Source of the DNA: Candidatus Accumulibacter iunctus
GTDB taxonomy: Bacteria > Pseudomonadota > Gammaproteobacteria > Burkholderiales > Rhodocyclaceae
Length of the DNA stretch: 46,608 nt
Assembly (NCBI GenBank): GCA_002345025.1
Contig: DDUX01000122.1
Coordinates: 1 to 46,608 of the forward strand
Direction: 5' to 3'
In this document: in pieces, positions 32,859 to 41,677 of the stretch
Layout: every line of letters starts with the position of its first letter
Position numbering within the stretch: the first letter of the stretch is position 1
Program-made: the position numbers and the translations under genes
Notes under the pieces: generated by a model
What the model was told of the DNA's origin: nothing
Seen by the model: only the letters and a program-made list of their open reading frames with translations
The model's database searches: none

Positions 32859-34019
32859 TCAGAATGAGCGCGGCAGCCCGAGCAGGTGCTCGGCGACGTA
32901 GGCGAAGATCAGGTTGGTCGAGATCGGCGCCACCTGGTAGAGCCGCGTCTCGCGGAACTTGCGCTCGACATCGTACTCGGTGGCGAAGCCGAAACCGCCG
33001 TGCGTCTGCAGGCAGACGTTGGCGGCCTGCCACGACGCCCGGGCGGCGAGGTATTTCGCCATGTTCGCCTGCGCGCCGCAGGGCCGCTGCGCGTCGAAGC
33101 GGGCGCAGGCCTCGTAGCGCATCAGGTTGGCGGCCTCGACGTCGATGAAGGCTTCCGCAAGCGGAAACTGCACCCCTTGGTTGCTGCCGATCGGCCGCTC
33201 GAAGACGCGACGTTCGCCGGCATAGCGCGTCGCACGCTCGACGAACCAGTAGCCGTCGCCGATGCACTCGGCGGCGATCAGCGCACGTTCGGCGTTGAGT
33301 CCGTCGAGCAGGTAGCGGAATCCCTGGCCCTCCTCGCCGATCAGGTTTTCGGCCGGGATCTCGAGTGCGTCGAAGAAGAGCTCGTTGGTCTCGTGATTGA
33401 CCATGTTGGCGATCGGACGCACCTCGAGGCCGTTGCCGATCGCCTCGCGCAGGTCGACGATGAAGATCGACATGCCCTCCGATTTCCGGCGCACCTCGGC
33501 GAGCGGCGTCGTGCGGGCGAGCAGGATCATCAGGTCGGAGTGGCGGACGCGCGAGATCCAGACCTTCTGGCCGTTGATCACGTAGCGGCCATCCCTGCGG
33601 ACGGCAGTCGTGCGGATGCGGGTGGTGTCGCTGCCGGTCGTCGGTTCGGTCACCGCCATCGACTGGATTCGCAGCTTGCCGGCAGCGATCGCTGGCAGGT
33701 ACCTTTGCTTCTGCGTCGCGCTGCCATTGCGCAGCAGGGTGCCCATGTTGTACATCTGGCCATGGACGGCCGCCGCGTTGCCACCGCAGCGGTTGATCTC
33801 CTCCATGATGACGCTGGCGGCGGTCAGTCCGAGGCCGGAGCCGCCGTACTCCTCGGGGATCATCGCCGCCAGCCAGCCGGCGTCGAGCAGCGCGGCGACG
33901 AAGTCGTCGGGATAGCCACGCTGCTCGTCGATGCGGCGAAAGTACTCGTCCGGGAAGTGCCGACAGAGGTCGCGGATGGCATCGCGGATTTCCGGATGCA
34001 GGTCGGCGGTGGTGTGCAT
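32859..34019 (-). CDS. Acyl-CoA dehydrogenase family protein
   Basis: A 386-residue FAD-dependent acyl-CoA dehydrogenase. Typical features are IPEEYGGSGLGL (about 53-64), the middle beta domain AVTEPTTGSDTTRIRT and QKVWISR, and the C-terminal helical domain with QTHGGFGFATEYDVER. The usual catalytic-Glu motif near the C-terminus (YEGT) reads VAPISTN here, so the catalytic base is either elsewhere or the enzyme has a special substrate. The start at MHTTADLHPE has AGAGGAA upstream. It is the first gene of a two-gene operon with the CoA-transferase. Substrate unknown. Confidence 0.88.
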   Translation of the reverse strand: MHTTADLHPEIRDAIRDLCRHFPDEYFRRIDEQRGYPDDFVAALLDAGWLAAMIPEEYGGSGLGLTAASVIMEEINRCGGNAAAVHGQMYNMGTLLRNGSATQKQRYLPAIAAGKLRIQSMAVTEPTTGSDTTRIRTTAVRRDGRYVINGQKVWISRVRHSDLMILLARTTPLAEVRRKSEGMSIFIVDLREAIGNGLEVRPIANMVNHETNELFFDALEIPAENLIGEEGQGFRYLLDGLNAERALIAAECIGDGYWFVERATRYAGERRVFERPIGSNQGVQFPLAEAFIDVEAANLMRYEACARFDAQRPCGAQANMAKYLAARASWQAANVCLQTHGGFGFATEYDVERKFRETRLYQVAPISTNLIFAYVAEHLLGLPRSF

Positions 34020-34190
34020 GGCGTTCCTCTGGCCGGACTCTTTCGTTTGCCCGCAGTCTACACCATCTGCCTGCAGCAGCCCGTCGCCGTGCCTCGCCTG
34101 CTCGCCTGTGCGGGCAGCGGCGCTTGGAGTAGACTGCCGCTGCCGGCGATCCTCGCGATGCCGGCGCCAGCCCGATATCAGGAATGATCG

Positions 34191-34703
34191 ATGCCAGCAG
34201 AGAACAGACTCCCCGACAGCGCGCAGCGAGTGGCGGACCTGCTGCGCGCGCTCGGCCATCGCCAGCCGGTGGTGGCGCTTCCAGCCAGCGGCCGAACGTC
34301 TGCCGAAGCGGCTGCCGGGCTCGGCTGCAGCGTCGCCGAGATCGCCAAGTCGATCGTCTTCCGGCGGCTGGCCGACGACACGGCGGTGATGGTCGTCGCC
34401 AGTGGCGCCTACCGTGTGGACGAGGGCAGGGTGGCTGCCGTCGTCGGTCCGCTCGGCAAGGCGGGTGCCGCTTTCGTGCGCGAGCACACCGGTTACGCGA
34501 TCGGCGGCGTCTGCCCGCTGGGCCTCGCGCGACCGACGATCGTTCTCGTCGATCGTCTGCTGCTGGCCTTCGACCGCATCTGGGCAGCCGCCGGGCATCC
34601 CCACTGCGTCTTCAGCCTGTCGCCACAGGAGTTGCTGGCGATGACCGGCGGACAGGTGGTCGACGTCGCCCAGTCGCCGCCCGCCGGGCAATCGCCAGCC
34701 TGA
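34191..34703 (+). CDS. YbaK/aminoacyl-tRNA deacylase-type protein
   Basis: A 170-residue protein of the YbaK/ProX editing family, which hydrolyses mischarged aminoacyl-tRNA (often Cys- or Ala-tRNA-Pro). Seen are the conserved EIAKSIVFR (about 49-57) with the catalytic-type lysine, and HTGYAIGGVCPLGL (about 98-111), the GXXP-like loop. The length fits the single-domain type. It is divergent from the acyl-CoA dehydrogenase gene; the 171 bases between the two starts hold no promoter that I can call firmly. Exact tRNA specificity cannot be inferred. Confidence 0.87.
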   Translation: MPAENRLPDSAQRVADLLRALGHRQPVVALPASGRTSAEAAAGLGCSVAEIAKSIVFRRLADDTAVMVVASGAYRVDEGRVAAVVGPLGKAGAAFVREHTGYAIGGVCPLGLARPTIVLVDRLLLAFDRIWAAAGHPHCVFSLSPQELLAMTGGQVVDVAQSPPAGQSPA

Positions 34704-34873
34704 TTCGTCGCTGCCGCTGCAACCCTGGCGCCGGCGTCGCGCTTGCTTCCTGCTGCCAACGGTTTACCATCTCGGCGTTGAGCATCCCGCGCCACCGCCC
34801 GCCTGCATCGAGCACGCTGCGTGCCGCCACCCCCAGGCGTGGCGCAACATTCTTTTTGCGGAGAACCTGAATC

Positions 34874-36223
34874 ATGGCCGTAGCGCCCGAAACCGCCATC
34901 ATGGCGCTGTACTGCGACTTCGAGAACGTCGCACTTGGCGTCCGCGATGCGAAATACGACAAGTTCGACATCAAGCCGGTTCTCGAGCGGCTGCTGCTCA
35001 AGGGCAGCATCGTCGTCAAGAAAGCCTACTGCGACTGGGAGCGATACAAGGGTTTCAAGTCCACGATGCACGAGGCGAGTTTCGAGCTGATCGAGATTCC
35101 GCACCTGCGCCAGTCGGGCAAGAACTCGGCCGACATCCGGCTGGTCGTCGATGCGCTCGATCTGTGCTACACCAAGTCGCACGTCGATACCTTCGTGATC
35201 ATCAGCGGCGATTCGGATTTTTCGCCGCTGGTATCGAAGCTGCGCGAGAACGCGAAGTACGTGATCGGCGTCGGCGTCAAGCAATCCACTTCCGATCTCC
35301 TGATCGGCAACTGCGACGAGTTCATCTTCTACGACGACCTGGTGCGCGAGATGCAGCGCTCGGCACGGCGTGACTCGCGGGAAACGCAGCCGGTGGCCCG
35401 GCGGACGCCCGAGGAGGATGCCGAGCGGCGCGCCGAACTCGAGGCGCGGCGGAGCAAGGCGATCGCGTTGGCGGTGGCGACCTTCGATGCGCTGGTCGAC
35501 GAACGCGGCGACACCGGCAAGATCTGGGCGTCGATGCTGAAGGAGGCGATCAAGCGCCGCAAGCCCGACTTCAACGAGTCCTACTATGGCTTCCGCGCCT
35601 TCGGCAACCTGCTCGAGGAGGCGCAGGCGCGCGGTCTGCTGGCGATCGGTCGCGACGAAAAGTCGGGAACCTACGTCTTTCGCCGCAATGGTCTCGTTGC
35701 CGCTGGAGAACTCGGTTCCGAGCTGGGGCTTGACGAGACTGGCGAGCAGCCGTCGGCGCCGGAGCCTGCGGCCGGGGCTGCCGAGCAGCCGGGCGACGCC
35801 GCCGAGCAGGCGACGCCGCGCCGGAAGAGCGAGGGCCGGCGCAAGGCCGTCGACAAGGCTGGCAAGCGTGGCGTGCGCGAGCCGAAGGAGGTTCGGGAAT
35901 CCGACGCCGCCGCGGCGAGCGGAGCGACCGAGGCAGGGGCAGGGGCAGCGATCGCGGCCGGCCTGCACGAGGTGACGGTGGAGCCTGGCGAAATCGTTCC
36001 GCCGATGGCGCCGCTGGTGCCCGTGGCGATGACGGTGGACGATTCGCCGGCTGCCCTGCCGGAGCCGGCGCCCGAAGTTGTGCCGGTGGTGGCTGCGGCA
36101 GCCGCTGCCGAGCTCAGCGAGGCGGCTGTTGCCGGGGAGCCGGAGGCCGCATCGGCGGCCAGGAAGCCGGCCAGTCGGCCACGGCGCCCACGCAAGCCGA
36201 AGGCTCCGGTCGACGGGGCCTGA
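34874..36223 (+). CDS. NYN-domain / OST-HTH protein (LabA-like)
   Basis: A 449-residue protein. Residues 8-155 are a NYN (PIN-like) domain of the LabA/DUF88 type, with acidic residues D15 (YCDFENV), D87 (NSADIRL) and D113/D115 (SGDSDFSP), as expected of a metal-dependent ribonuclease. Residues about 190-275 look like an OST-HTH/LOTUS RNA-binding domain (FDALVDERGDTGKIWASMLK, then FRAFGNLLEEAQARGLL). The last about 170 residues are Ala/Pro/Glu-rich and disordered, ending in a basic tail RPRRPRKPKAP that could bind nucleic acid. Probably an RNA-processing enzyme; no partner gene is visible. Confidence 0.85.
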   Translation: MAVAPETAIMALYCDFENVALGVRDAKYDKFDIKPVLERLLLKGSIVVKKAYCDWERYKGFKSTMHEASFELIEIPHLRQSGKNSADIRLVVDALDLCYTKSHVDTFVIISGDSDFSPLVSKLRENAKYVIGVGVKQSTSDLLIGNCDEFIFYDDLVREMQRSARRDSRETQPVARRTPEEDAERRAELEARRSKAIALAVATFDALVDERGDTGKIWASMLKEAIKRRKPDFNESYYGFRAFGNLLEEAQARGLLAIGRDEKSGTYVFRRNGLVAAGELGSELGLDETGEQPSAPEPAAGAAEQPGDAAEQATPRRKSEGRRKAVDKAGKRGVREPKEVRESDAAAASGATEAGAGAAIAAGLHEVTVEPGEIVPPMAPLVPVAMTVDDSPAALPEPAPEVVPVVAAAAAAELSEAAVAGEPEAASAARKPASRPRRPRKPKAPVDGA

Positions 36224-36251
36224 GCTTGCCGGCGCCCGGGCGCCAAACGAA

Positions 36252-36277
36252 AAAGCCGCGACGGCTGTCGCGGCTTT
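36252..36277. terminator. Bidirectional terminator between the NYN gene and panD
   Basis: AAAGCCGCGAC (36252-36262) pairs perfectly with GTCGCGGCTTT (36267-36277) around a GGCT tetraloop. A run of A precedes it and T ends it, so it can stop transcription from both convergent genes (the NYN gene ends at 36223, panD at 36306). Confidence 0.8.
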
Positions 36278-36305
36278 GGTGAGCGGGAAATGGCGCCTGC
36301 GCTGC

Positions 36306-36689
36306 TCAGGCGGCTGCCTGGGTCGGGATCTGGCCAGCCATGCGCACGATGCGGTTCTGCGTGTCGACGTAGATCAGCAGCGGCGCATACGTGACGAGTT
36401 CGACCTCGTTGTAGACGGCAAAGCTGGCGATGATCAGGAGGTCACCCGGGGCGGCGCGGCGCGCTGCCGATCCATTGACCGAGATGACCCCCGATCCGCG
36501 CTCGGCACGGATGGCGTAAGTCGTGAAGCGCTCGCCGTTGTTGACGTTCCAGATGTCGATCTGCTCGTATTCACGGATGTTGGCCGCATCGAGCAGATCC
36601 TCGTCGATGGCGCATGAGCCTTCGTAGTGAAGCTCGGCATGCGTGGCGCTGACGCGGTGCAGCTTCGACTTCAACATGGTTCTCTGCAT
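36306..36689 (-). CDS. panD: Aspartate 1-decarboxylase
   Basis: A 127-residue pyruvoyl-dependent enzyme that converts aspartate to beta-alanine for pantothenate and CoA. The proenzyme cleaves itself between G24 and S25 (HYEGSCAID), making the pyruvoyl group on S25. K9, R54 and Y58 (ERFTTYAI) are the expected active-site residues. The length matches E. coli PanD (126). It is the last gene of the panB-panC-panD order, 56 bases after panC, and is followed by a bidirectional terminator. Confidence 0.96.
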   Translation of the reverse strand: MQRTMLKSKLHRVSATHAELHYEGSCAIDEDLLDAANIREYEQIDIWNVNNGERFTTYAIRAERGSGVISVNGSAARRAAPGDLLIIASFAVYNEVELVTYAPLLIYVDTQNRIVRMAGQIPTQAAA

Positions 36690-36745
36690 GGATTCACCGG
36701 TTTGGCAGTTTGGGGAAGCGAATTGTAGCGGCTAATGGCGACCTG

Positions 36746-37594
36746 TCAACGCCCGCCGCAAGCGGCAATTTCGATGTTGTCGATGAGCCGCGCGTTGCCC
36801 AGGCGGCTCGCCGCGAGCACCACCAGCGGCCGATCGTCGGCACCTCGCGGCGGCTGCAGATCGGCCTGTCGTCGCAGCGCAACATAGTCGGTTCGCCAGC
36901 CGTTGCGGTCGAGTTCGGCCGCCGCGTCGGTCTCGAGGCCGGCGAAGTCCGCATCGCCGGTAGCGACGGCAGTGGCGATGCGCTGCAGCAGGCGGTGCAG
37001 GCGCGGCGCCTCGGCACGCTCGCCGGGTGACAGGTAGCCGTTGCGCGAAGACAGCGCGAGGCCGTCGGCGGCGCGAACCGTCTCGCTGCCGACGATCTCG
37101 ATCGGCAGCGCCAGCTGGCGGGTCATGTTGCGCAGGACCATCAGCTGCTGGTAGTCCTTCTTGCCGAACAGTGCCACCTGCGGCTGCACGATGTTGAACA
37201 GCTTGAGGACGACGGTGGCGACGCCGCGAAAGTGGCCGGGCCGGAAGGTGCCATCGAGCTGGTTCTGGCTCGCCGGCGGCTCGACGTGGTACTCCTGCGG
37301 CTCCGGGTAGAGTTCGTTCTCGCCGGGGGCGAACAGCAGGTCGACGCCGGCGTTGAGGAGCTTCTCGCAGTCGGCCTCGAAGGTGCGCGGGTAGCGATCG
37401 AAGTCGTCGTTGGGGCCGAACTGCAGGCGGTTGACGAAGACGCTCGCGACCACGGTATCGCCGTGTGCGCGTGCTTCCTGCATCAGGGCAATGTGGCCCG
37501 CGTGCAGGTTGCCCATGGTCGGCACGAAGGCAATGCGGCGACGCTGCTGCTGCAGCGCGCTGCGCAGTTCGGGGATCGAGGAGTGTATCTGCAT
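36746..37594 (-). CDS. panC: Pantothenate synthetase
   Basis: A 282-residue enzyme that joins pantoate and beta-alanine with ATP to make pantothenate. Class I synthetase motifs are visible: FVPTMGNLHAGH (HIGH-like), ASVFVNRLQFGPNDDFDRYP and the KMSKS-like region LALSSRNGYL. The start MQIHSSIPELR is that of the family. It lies 110 bases downstream of panB and 56 bases upstream of panD on the same strand. The length equals the E. coli enzyme (about 283). Confidence 0.95.
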   Translation of the reverse strand: MQIHSSIPELRSALQQQRRRIAFVPTMGNLHAGHIALMQEARAHGDTVVASVFVNRLQFGPNDDFDRYPRTFEADCEKLLNAGVDLLFAPGENELYPEPQEYHVEPPASQNQLDGTFRPGHFRGVATVVLKLFNIVQPQVALFGKKDYQQLMVLRNMTRQLALPIEIVGSETVRAADGLALSSRNGYLSPGERAEAPRLHRLLQRIATAVATGDADFAGLETDAAAELDRNGWRTDYVALRRQADLQPPRGADDRPLVVLAASRLGNARLIDNIEIAACGGR

Positions 37595-37704
37595 GGTCTT
37601 GCCCAACCTCTCGCATCGTGCCGCGGGTTGCCGCTGCCGGCTTCGCGGCAGGCATCCCGGGCCTGGTTGATCAGCTCCGCGGCTGGCGGCTGCTCGCCGG
37701 CGGT

Positions 37705-38517
37705 TCAGTAACAGTGCTCGGCGGCCGGGAAGCTGCCATCCTTGACCGCCGCGACGTAGGCGGCGATCGCCGCCGCGATCGACGGCTGGCCGAGCATGAA
37801 GTTGCGGACGAAGCGTGCCTTCCTGCCGGTCGAGATGTCGAGCATGTCGTGCAGGACGAGGACCTGTCCCGAACACGCGCGGCTGGCACCGATGCCGATC
37901 GTCGGCACGGCGAGCCTGCCGCTGAGTTCGGCTGCCAGTGCCTCGGGAATCGCTTCCAGGACCAGCAGCCCGGCGCCAGCCTCCTGCTGCGCCAGCGCGT
38001 CGGCGAGTAGGCGGGCGGCCGCGGAATCATCGCGACCCTGGACGCGGTAGCCACCGAGCTGATGCACCGACTGCGGCGTCAGCCCGACGTGCCCGCAGAC
38101 CGGGATGCCACGCTCGGTGAGGAAACGGGTGGTGTCGGCCATTTCGCTGCCGCCTTCGAGTTTGACCATCTGCGCGCCGGCGGCCATCAGCCGGACGGCG
38201 TTGCGCAGCGCCCGCCGCGGGCTTTCCTGGAAGGTCCCGAAGGGCATGTCGGCGATCACCAGCGGTCGTCGGCTGGCGCGGGCGACGCTCGCAGTGTGGT
38301 AGGCGATGTCGTCGAGCGTGACCGGCAGGGTCGAGTCATGACCCTGCAGGACCATGCCGAGCGAGTCGCCGATGAGCAGGGCATCGACGCCCGCGGCTTC
38401 GCAGAGCTGCGCGAAGCTGGCGTCGTAGCAGGTGAGGACAGCGATCTTCTCGCCGCTGGCGCGCATCCTGGCAAGGTCGACATGCGTCAGGCGGCGCGTC
38501 GCAACGTGGGTGGACAT
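37705..38517 (-). CDS. panB: 3-methyl-2-oxobutanoate hydroxymethyltransferase
   Basis: A 270-residue enzyme that makes ketopantoate from alpha-ketoisovalerate and methylene-tetrahydrofolate, the first committed step to pantothenate. Motifs include VLTCYDASFAQ, LIGDSLGMVLQGHDST (metal-binding aspartate), MVKLEGG and HVGLTPQSVHQLGGY. The start has GGAGAG upstream and lies 4 bases after the kinase gene, so these are cotranscribed. It needs a folate cofactor; folK, a folate-biosynthesis gene, is nearby. Confidence 0.95.
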   Translation of the reverse strand: MSTHVATRRLTHVDLARMRASGEKIAVLTCYDASFAQLCEAAGVDALLIGDSLGMVLQGHDSTLPVTLDDIAYHTASVARASRRPLVIADMPFGTFQESPRRALRNAVRLMAAGAQMVKLEGGSEMADTTRFLTERGIPVCGHVGLTPQSVHQLGGYRVQGRDDSAAARLLADALAQQEAGAGLLVLEAIPEALAAELSGRLAVPTIGIGASRACSGQVLVLHDMLDISTGRKARFVRNFMLGQPSIAAAIAAYVAAVKDGSFPAAEHCY

Positions 38518-38521
38518 GGAA

Positions 38522-39172
38522 TTACTCTCCGCGGTTGAAGAACTCTCGCTGTCCGCGCATGCCTTCGATGCGCCTGACGAGCAGTTGAAAGTCATCGTCT
38601 GAATCGACGAAGTCGATGTTTTCGCAATTGACCACCATCACCGGTGCCGCATCGTAGGCGTGAAAGAAACGCATGTAGCTGTCGCTGACGACGCCGAGGT
38701 AGGCGTCGTCGATTCGTCTCTCCATGTCGCGGCCACGCTTGCGTATGCGGGCGAGCAGCGTCTCTGGCCGCGCCTGCAGGTAGATCACCAGATCGGGACG
38801 GACCGGCTGCGGCGCCAGATTCTCATACACCTGGCGATAGAGCTCATGTTCGTCCGCGGTGAGCGTCAGCAGCGCGAAGAGGGCGTCCTTTTCGAGCAGG
38901 AAGTCGCTGACCAGCGGCCGGCCGTCGACTTCGGGCGGCGGCAGCGAACGCAGCCGGTCAATCCGCTGCAGCAGGAAGGCGAGCTGCGTCGCCAGGGCAA
39001 AACGCTCCTGGTCCTCGTAGAAGCGGCTGATGAAGGGATTGCGCTCGGGTTGCTCGAGCAGCAGTTGTGCGTCGAGGTGGCTGGCGAGGCGGTGGGCAAG
39101 ACTGGTCTTGCCGACGCCGATCGGGCCCTCGACGGCGATGTGGCTGGCGGCGGTGAGTGTATTGCGGAGCAT
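38522..39172 (-). CDS. Deoxynucleoside kinase (dGK/dAK type)
   Basis: A 216-residue kinase of the deoxyguanosine/deoxyadenosine kinase family for nucleotide salvage. The P-loop is GPIGVGKTS (16-24). SDFLLEKDALFA and RPDLVIYLQARPETLLARIRKRGRDMER give the substrate and LID regions. This gene commonly lies between folK and panB in betaproteobacteria, and panB follows after 4 bases here, but folK has been separated by the chemoreceptor and lipoprotein genes. The start is the ATG 13 codons before the P-loop region (MLRNTLTAAS). Exact nucleoside unknown. Confidence 0.9.
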   Translation of the reverse strand: MLRNTLTAASHIAVEGPIGVGKTSLAHRLASHLDAQLLLEQPERNPFISRFYEDQERFALATQLAFLLQRIDRLRSLPPPEVDGRPLVSDFLLEKDALFALLTLTADEHELYRQVYENLAPQPVRPDLVIYLQARPETLLARIRKRGRDMERRIDDAYLGVVSDSYMRFFHAYDAAPVMVVNCENIDFVDSDDDFQLLVRRIEGMRGQREFFNRGE

Positions 39173-39198
39173 GGTCGGCAACGGCGGCGGGTGACGGT

Positions 39199-40323
39199 TC
39201 AGTCTTCCCTGAACAGGAGTTGCGGTCGGGCGGCGCCATCGACTGCCATCCGTTCGAGGCACTGCTGGACGTTCGAGCTGGCGGCTTCCATGCGCTCGAT
39301 CGCGCTCACCGCAGCCGCGAGATCGCCGGCTTGATGGGCCTCGATGGCACTGCGTCCGTGGCGGTGGACGTCGGCATGCGGCGTCTCGAGCGCCCGATAA
39401 CCTTCGAGCTGCGCGAAGCAGCTCCTGCCTTCGCCCTCGTAATACCACTTCCCGAGGCGGCAGGCAGTGTGGCTGGCGACATCGCCGACGCTCTTGTCGG
39501 AGGTTCCGAGGAGCACCTGATAGACGTCGAACTTCAACAGCAGATGGTCGATCTTCGCCAGTTCGACGAAGCTGCGCAGGGCCGCGGTGCTGATCGTCTG
39601 CTCCATGCCGCGCGCCAGGTCGGCGATGCCGGAGATCGTTGTCGAGGCGCTGCGGCCTTGCGCGCTGAACGAGTCGGACTGCTCGGCGAGCTGGCCGATG
39701 CTGTGCTGGGCGGTGACCGTCTCGCCCTGGATCGTGTTCACCAGTTGTGAAATGTCGCTGGTGGCGTGCGTCGTCCGGTCAGCCAGCTTTCTCACTTCAT
39801 CGGCGACGACGGCGAAGCCGCGGCCGGCCTCGCCGGCACGCGCCGCTTCGATCGCTGCGTTGAGTGCCAGGAGGTTGGTCTGGTCGGCAATTTCCTTGAT
39901 CAGATGGACGATGCCGCCAATCTTCTGTGCGCTGCCCTGTAGACCGAGAACCTTGGCCAGAGCCTGCCGCGAGTTGCCCGCGAGTTCGTTGAGGTCGGCG
40001 CTGATTGTGTTGACCGAGTCGCGGCTGGTCGCCGCCATGCTGGCGGCGGCAGAGGTTTCGCACAACTCGCCACGCAGGCGCTCGGCCAGCGCCGTCAGGC
40101 TTTGCTGCGATGCCGCCAGCGATTGCCGATACGAGCGCAAGGCGGCGTACAGCCGCTGCATCTCGGCCGCCTGCCGCGTCGTCCGTTCGTTCTCTTGTCC
40201 GGCCTGCACCTGCATCGCCTGCGCCGACGAGAGCTGTCCGCGCAGGGCGGCGTTCTCCGCTTCGAGCTCGCTGATCCGCTGCTCCAGGCGACGGGTTTTC
40301 TCCGCGCCACCGAAAATAAGCAT
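39199..40323 (-). CDS. Soluble chemoreceptor with C-terminal zinc-binding (CZB) domain
   Basis: A 374-residue methyl-accepting chemotaxis-type protein without membrane segments, so cytoplasmic. An N-terminal coiled coil (about 8-90) is followed by a short signalling module with the conserved tip EIADQTNLLALNAAIEAARAGE (144-165, given here by position) and AVVADEVRKLA (171-181). The C-terminal CZB domain (about 255-345) has the expected ligands H260 (KIDHLLLK), C288 (CRLGKWYYEG), H316 and H320 (ETPHADVH). CZB domains sense zinc or, through the Cys-Zn site, hypochlorous acid, and often regulate diguanylate cyclases or chemotaxis. A strong AGGGGG site precedes the ATG. It ends 26 bases before the kinase gene. 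Confidence 0.9.
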   Translation of the reverse strand: MLIFGGAEKTRRLEQRISELEAENAALRGQLSSAQAMQVQAGQENERTTRQAAEMQRLYAALRSYRQSLAASQQSLTALAERLRGELCETSAAASMAATSRDSVNTISADLNELAGNSRQALAKVLGLQGSAQKIGGIVHLIKEIADQTNLLALNAAIEAARAGEAGRGFAVVADEVRKLADRTTHATSDISQLVNTIQGETVTAQHSIGQLAEQSDSFSAQGRSASTTISGIADLARGMEQTISTAALRSFVELAKIDHLLLKFDVYQVLLGTSDKSVGDVASHTACRLGKWYYEGEGRSCFAQLEGYRALETPHADVHRHGRSAIEAHQAGDLAAAVSAIERMEAASSNVQQCLERMAVDGAARPQLLFRED

Positions 40324-40609
40324 CCTGTCCCCCTGGTTTTCCTCGTTTTCCGCGTACCCGGTTGGAGGCTCGGCGCCACCACTGCGAAACGGCGCCTAGG
40401 ATACACAGAGCGGCCGGCGAATGGTCAAGTTTGCGCGCTGCCGCAACGGAAAAAAGCTGTCGCTCGCTGCTGCGGACGCTCCGCCAGGCGGTCGCGCTGT
40501 TGCGCTGCCACTGGCGCCGGCAACGGATCGAAACACTCCGTTACGAAAACACCCTGCCGCGCTCGCCACCTGCCGCGTTGATTGGCCATCGACCCGCGAG
40601 GAAATGACG

Positions 40610-40852
40610 ATGAAGACTGCCCCTGCCGCACTGCTGGCCGCCACCGTGCTCGGCGGCTGTGTCGTCACGCCGCTGCCGCCGGTCGCCGCGCCACCGCCGG
40701 TGTATGCCCCGGCCTACGGCTACCCGCCGGCGGTCGTGGTCGGCCCGCCACGCGTCTACTACCCTGCGCCGCCGGCGGTGGTCGTCGTCCCCGGCCGGCC
40801 CTATCGTGGCCATGGCGGGTGGCGGCGGCCCTACCGTGGCCCGCAGTGGTGA
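40610..40852 (+). CDS. Small Pro/Tyr-rich lipoprotein
   Basis: An 80-residue predicted lipoprotein. The N-terminus MKTAPAALLAATVLGGC has a lipobox (VLGGC, Cys at residue 17). The mature part is low-complexity, rich in Pro, Val, Tyr and Gly (PPVYAPAYGYPPAVVVGPP, then HGGWRRPYRGPQW), like small outer-membrane proteins of unknown function. The start was chosen because GAGGA lies 7 bases upstream; an ATG 6 bases earlier is possible. It is divergent from the chemoreceptor across 286 bases in which I can call no clear promoter. Function unknown. Confidence 0.75.
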   Translation: MKTAPAALLAATVLGGCVVTPLPPVAAPPPVYAPAYGYPPAVVVGPPRVYYPAPPAVVVVPGRPYRGHGGWRRPYRGPQW

Positions 40853-40978
40853 CGCCGGCCGCTGGCACAGCGCGAGCGACCGTTCGAAGCGGCGGCCGGA
40901 AGCAGAGGTTGTGAATGCATCCAGTGTGCGACCGATCTGCGGCGCTGCTCACTCGCTCACTCCTCGCCTGGCGATTGC

Positions 40979-41542
40979 CTATGTCTCGTCGCTCGCTCGC
41001 TCGCGTCCGGCATCTCGGACTGCTCGCGACGATTTCTTCACAACCTCTCTGGGCGCGAGTCTTTCGATCCGTTGCTGGCTGACTGCCGGTAGCCAGGCGG
41101 CAGCGCTGCCGCGGCCGGGAATGCGGCAGGTGGGCTCGATCTCGAGCAGCGGCGCGATGACGAAAGCCCGCAGGTGCATGCGTGGGTGCGGCAGGCGGAG
41201 CTGCTCGCTGTCGAGCGACAGCTGATCGTAGAGCAGCAGGTCGAGGTCGAGTGTTCGGGGCGCCTGCGGGAAATCCCGCCGGCGACCGAATCGCCGCTCG
41301 ACGACGAAGAGCGCGTCGAGCAACTGCTGCGGCGCAAGCGTCGTGCTGAGCGCGGCAACGGCATTGATGAAGTCGGGCTGGCCGCGGATTCCCACCGGTG
41401 CCGTGCGATAGAGCGACGACATCTGCAGCAGTCGTGAGTGCGGCAGTCCGGCCAGCGCCTCGCCGGCAGCGCGAACCTGTGCCACCGGCTCGGCGAGGTT
41501 GGCGCCGAGGGCGACGAATGCCAAGTGCGCGGATTCGGTCAC
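40979..41542 (-). CDS. folK: 2-amino-4-hydroxy-6-hydroxymethyldihydropteridine pyrophosphokinase
   Basis: A 187-residue enzyme of folate biosynthesis that transfers pyrophosphate from ATP to the pterin. Family features: FVALGANLAEPVAQVRAA at the N-terminus, SSLYRTAPVG, QPDFINAVAAL and the signature PRTLDLDLLLYD, followed by LPHPRMHLRAFV. Translation appears to begin at a GTG (41540-41542), since no ATG fits. The C-terminal tail (about 160-187, charged and Arg/Ser-rich) is longer than in E. coli. It is 135 bases downstream of pcnB, a standard proteobacterial pair. Confidence 0.93.
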   Translation of the reverse strand: MTESAHLAFVALGANLAEPVAQVRAAGEALAGLPHSRLLQMSSLYRTAPVGIRGQPDFINAVAALSTTLAPQQLLDALFVVERRFGRRRDFPQAPRTLDLDLLLYDQLSLDSEQLRLPHPRMHLRAFVIAPLLEIEPTCRIPGRGSAAAWLPAVSQQRIERLAPREVVKKSSRAVRDAGRERASDET

Positions 41543-41677
41543 GTCGGGCGGCAGCGATCCGGTGGTGCTGGCCGCTGCCTCGCTACCGTGTGCGTCGCGT
41601 CGGCGACTGACGAATCTCGCTGCTCGCCGATGCGGGCGAAGGGGCGGAGACGAGGGGAACGGGGATGGTTTTCATGG

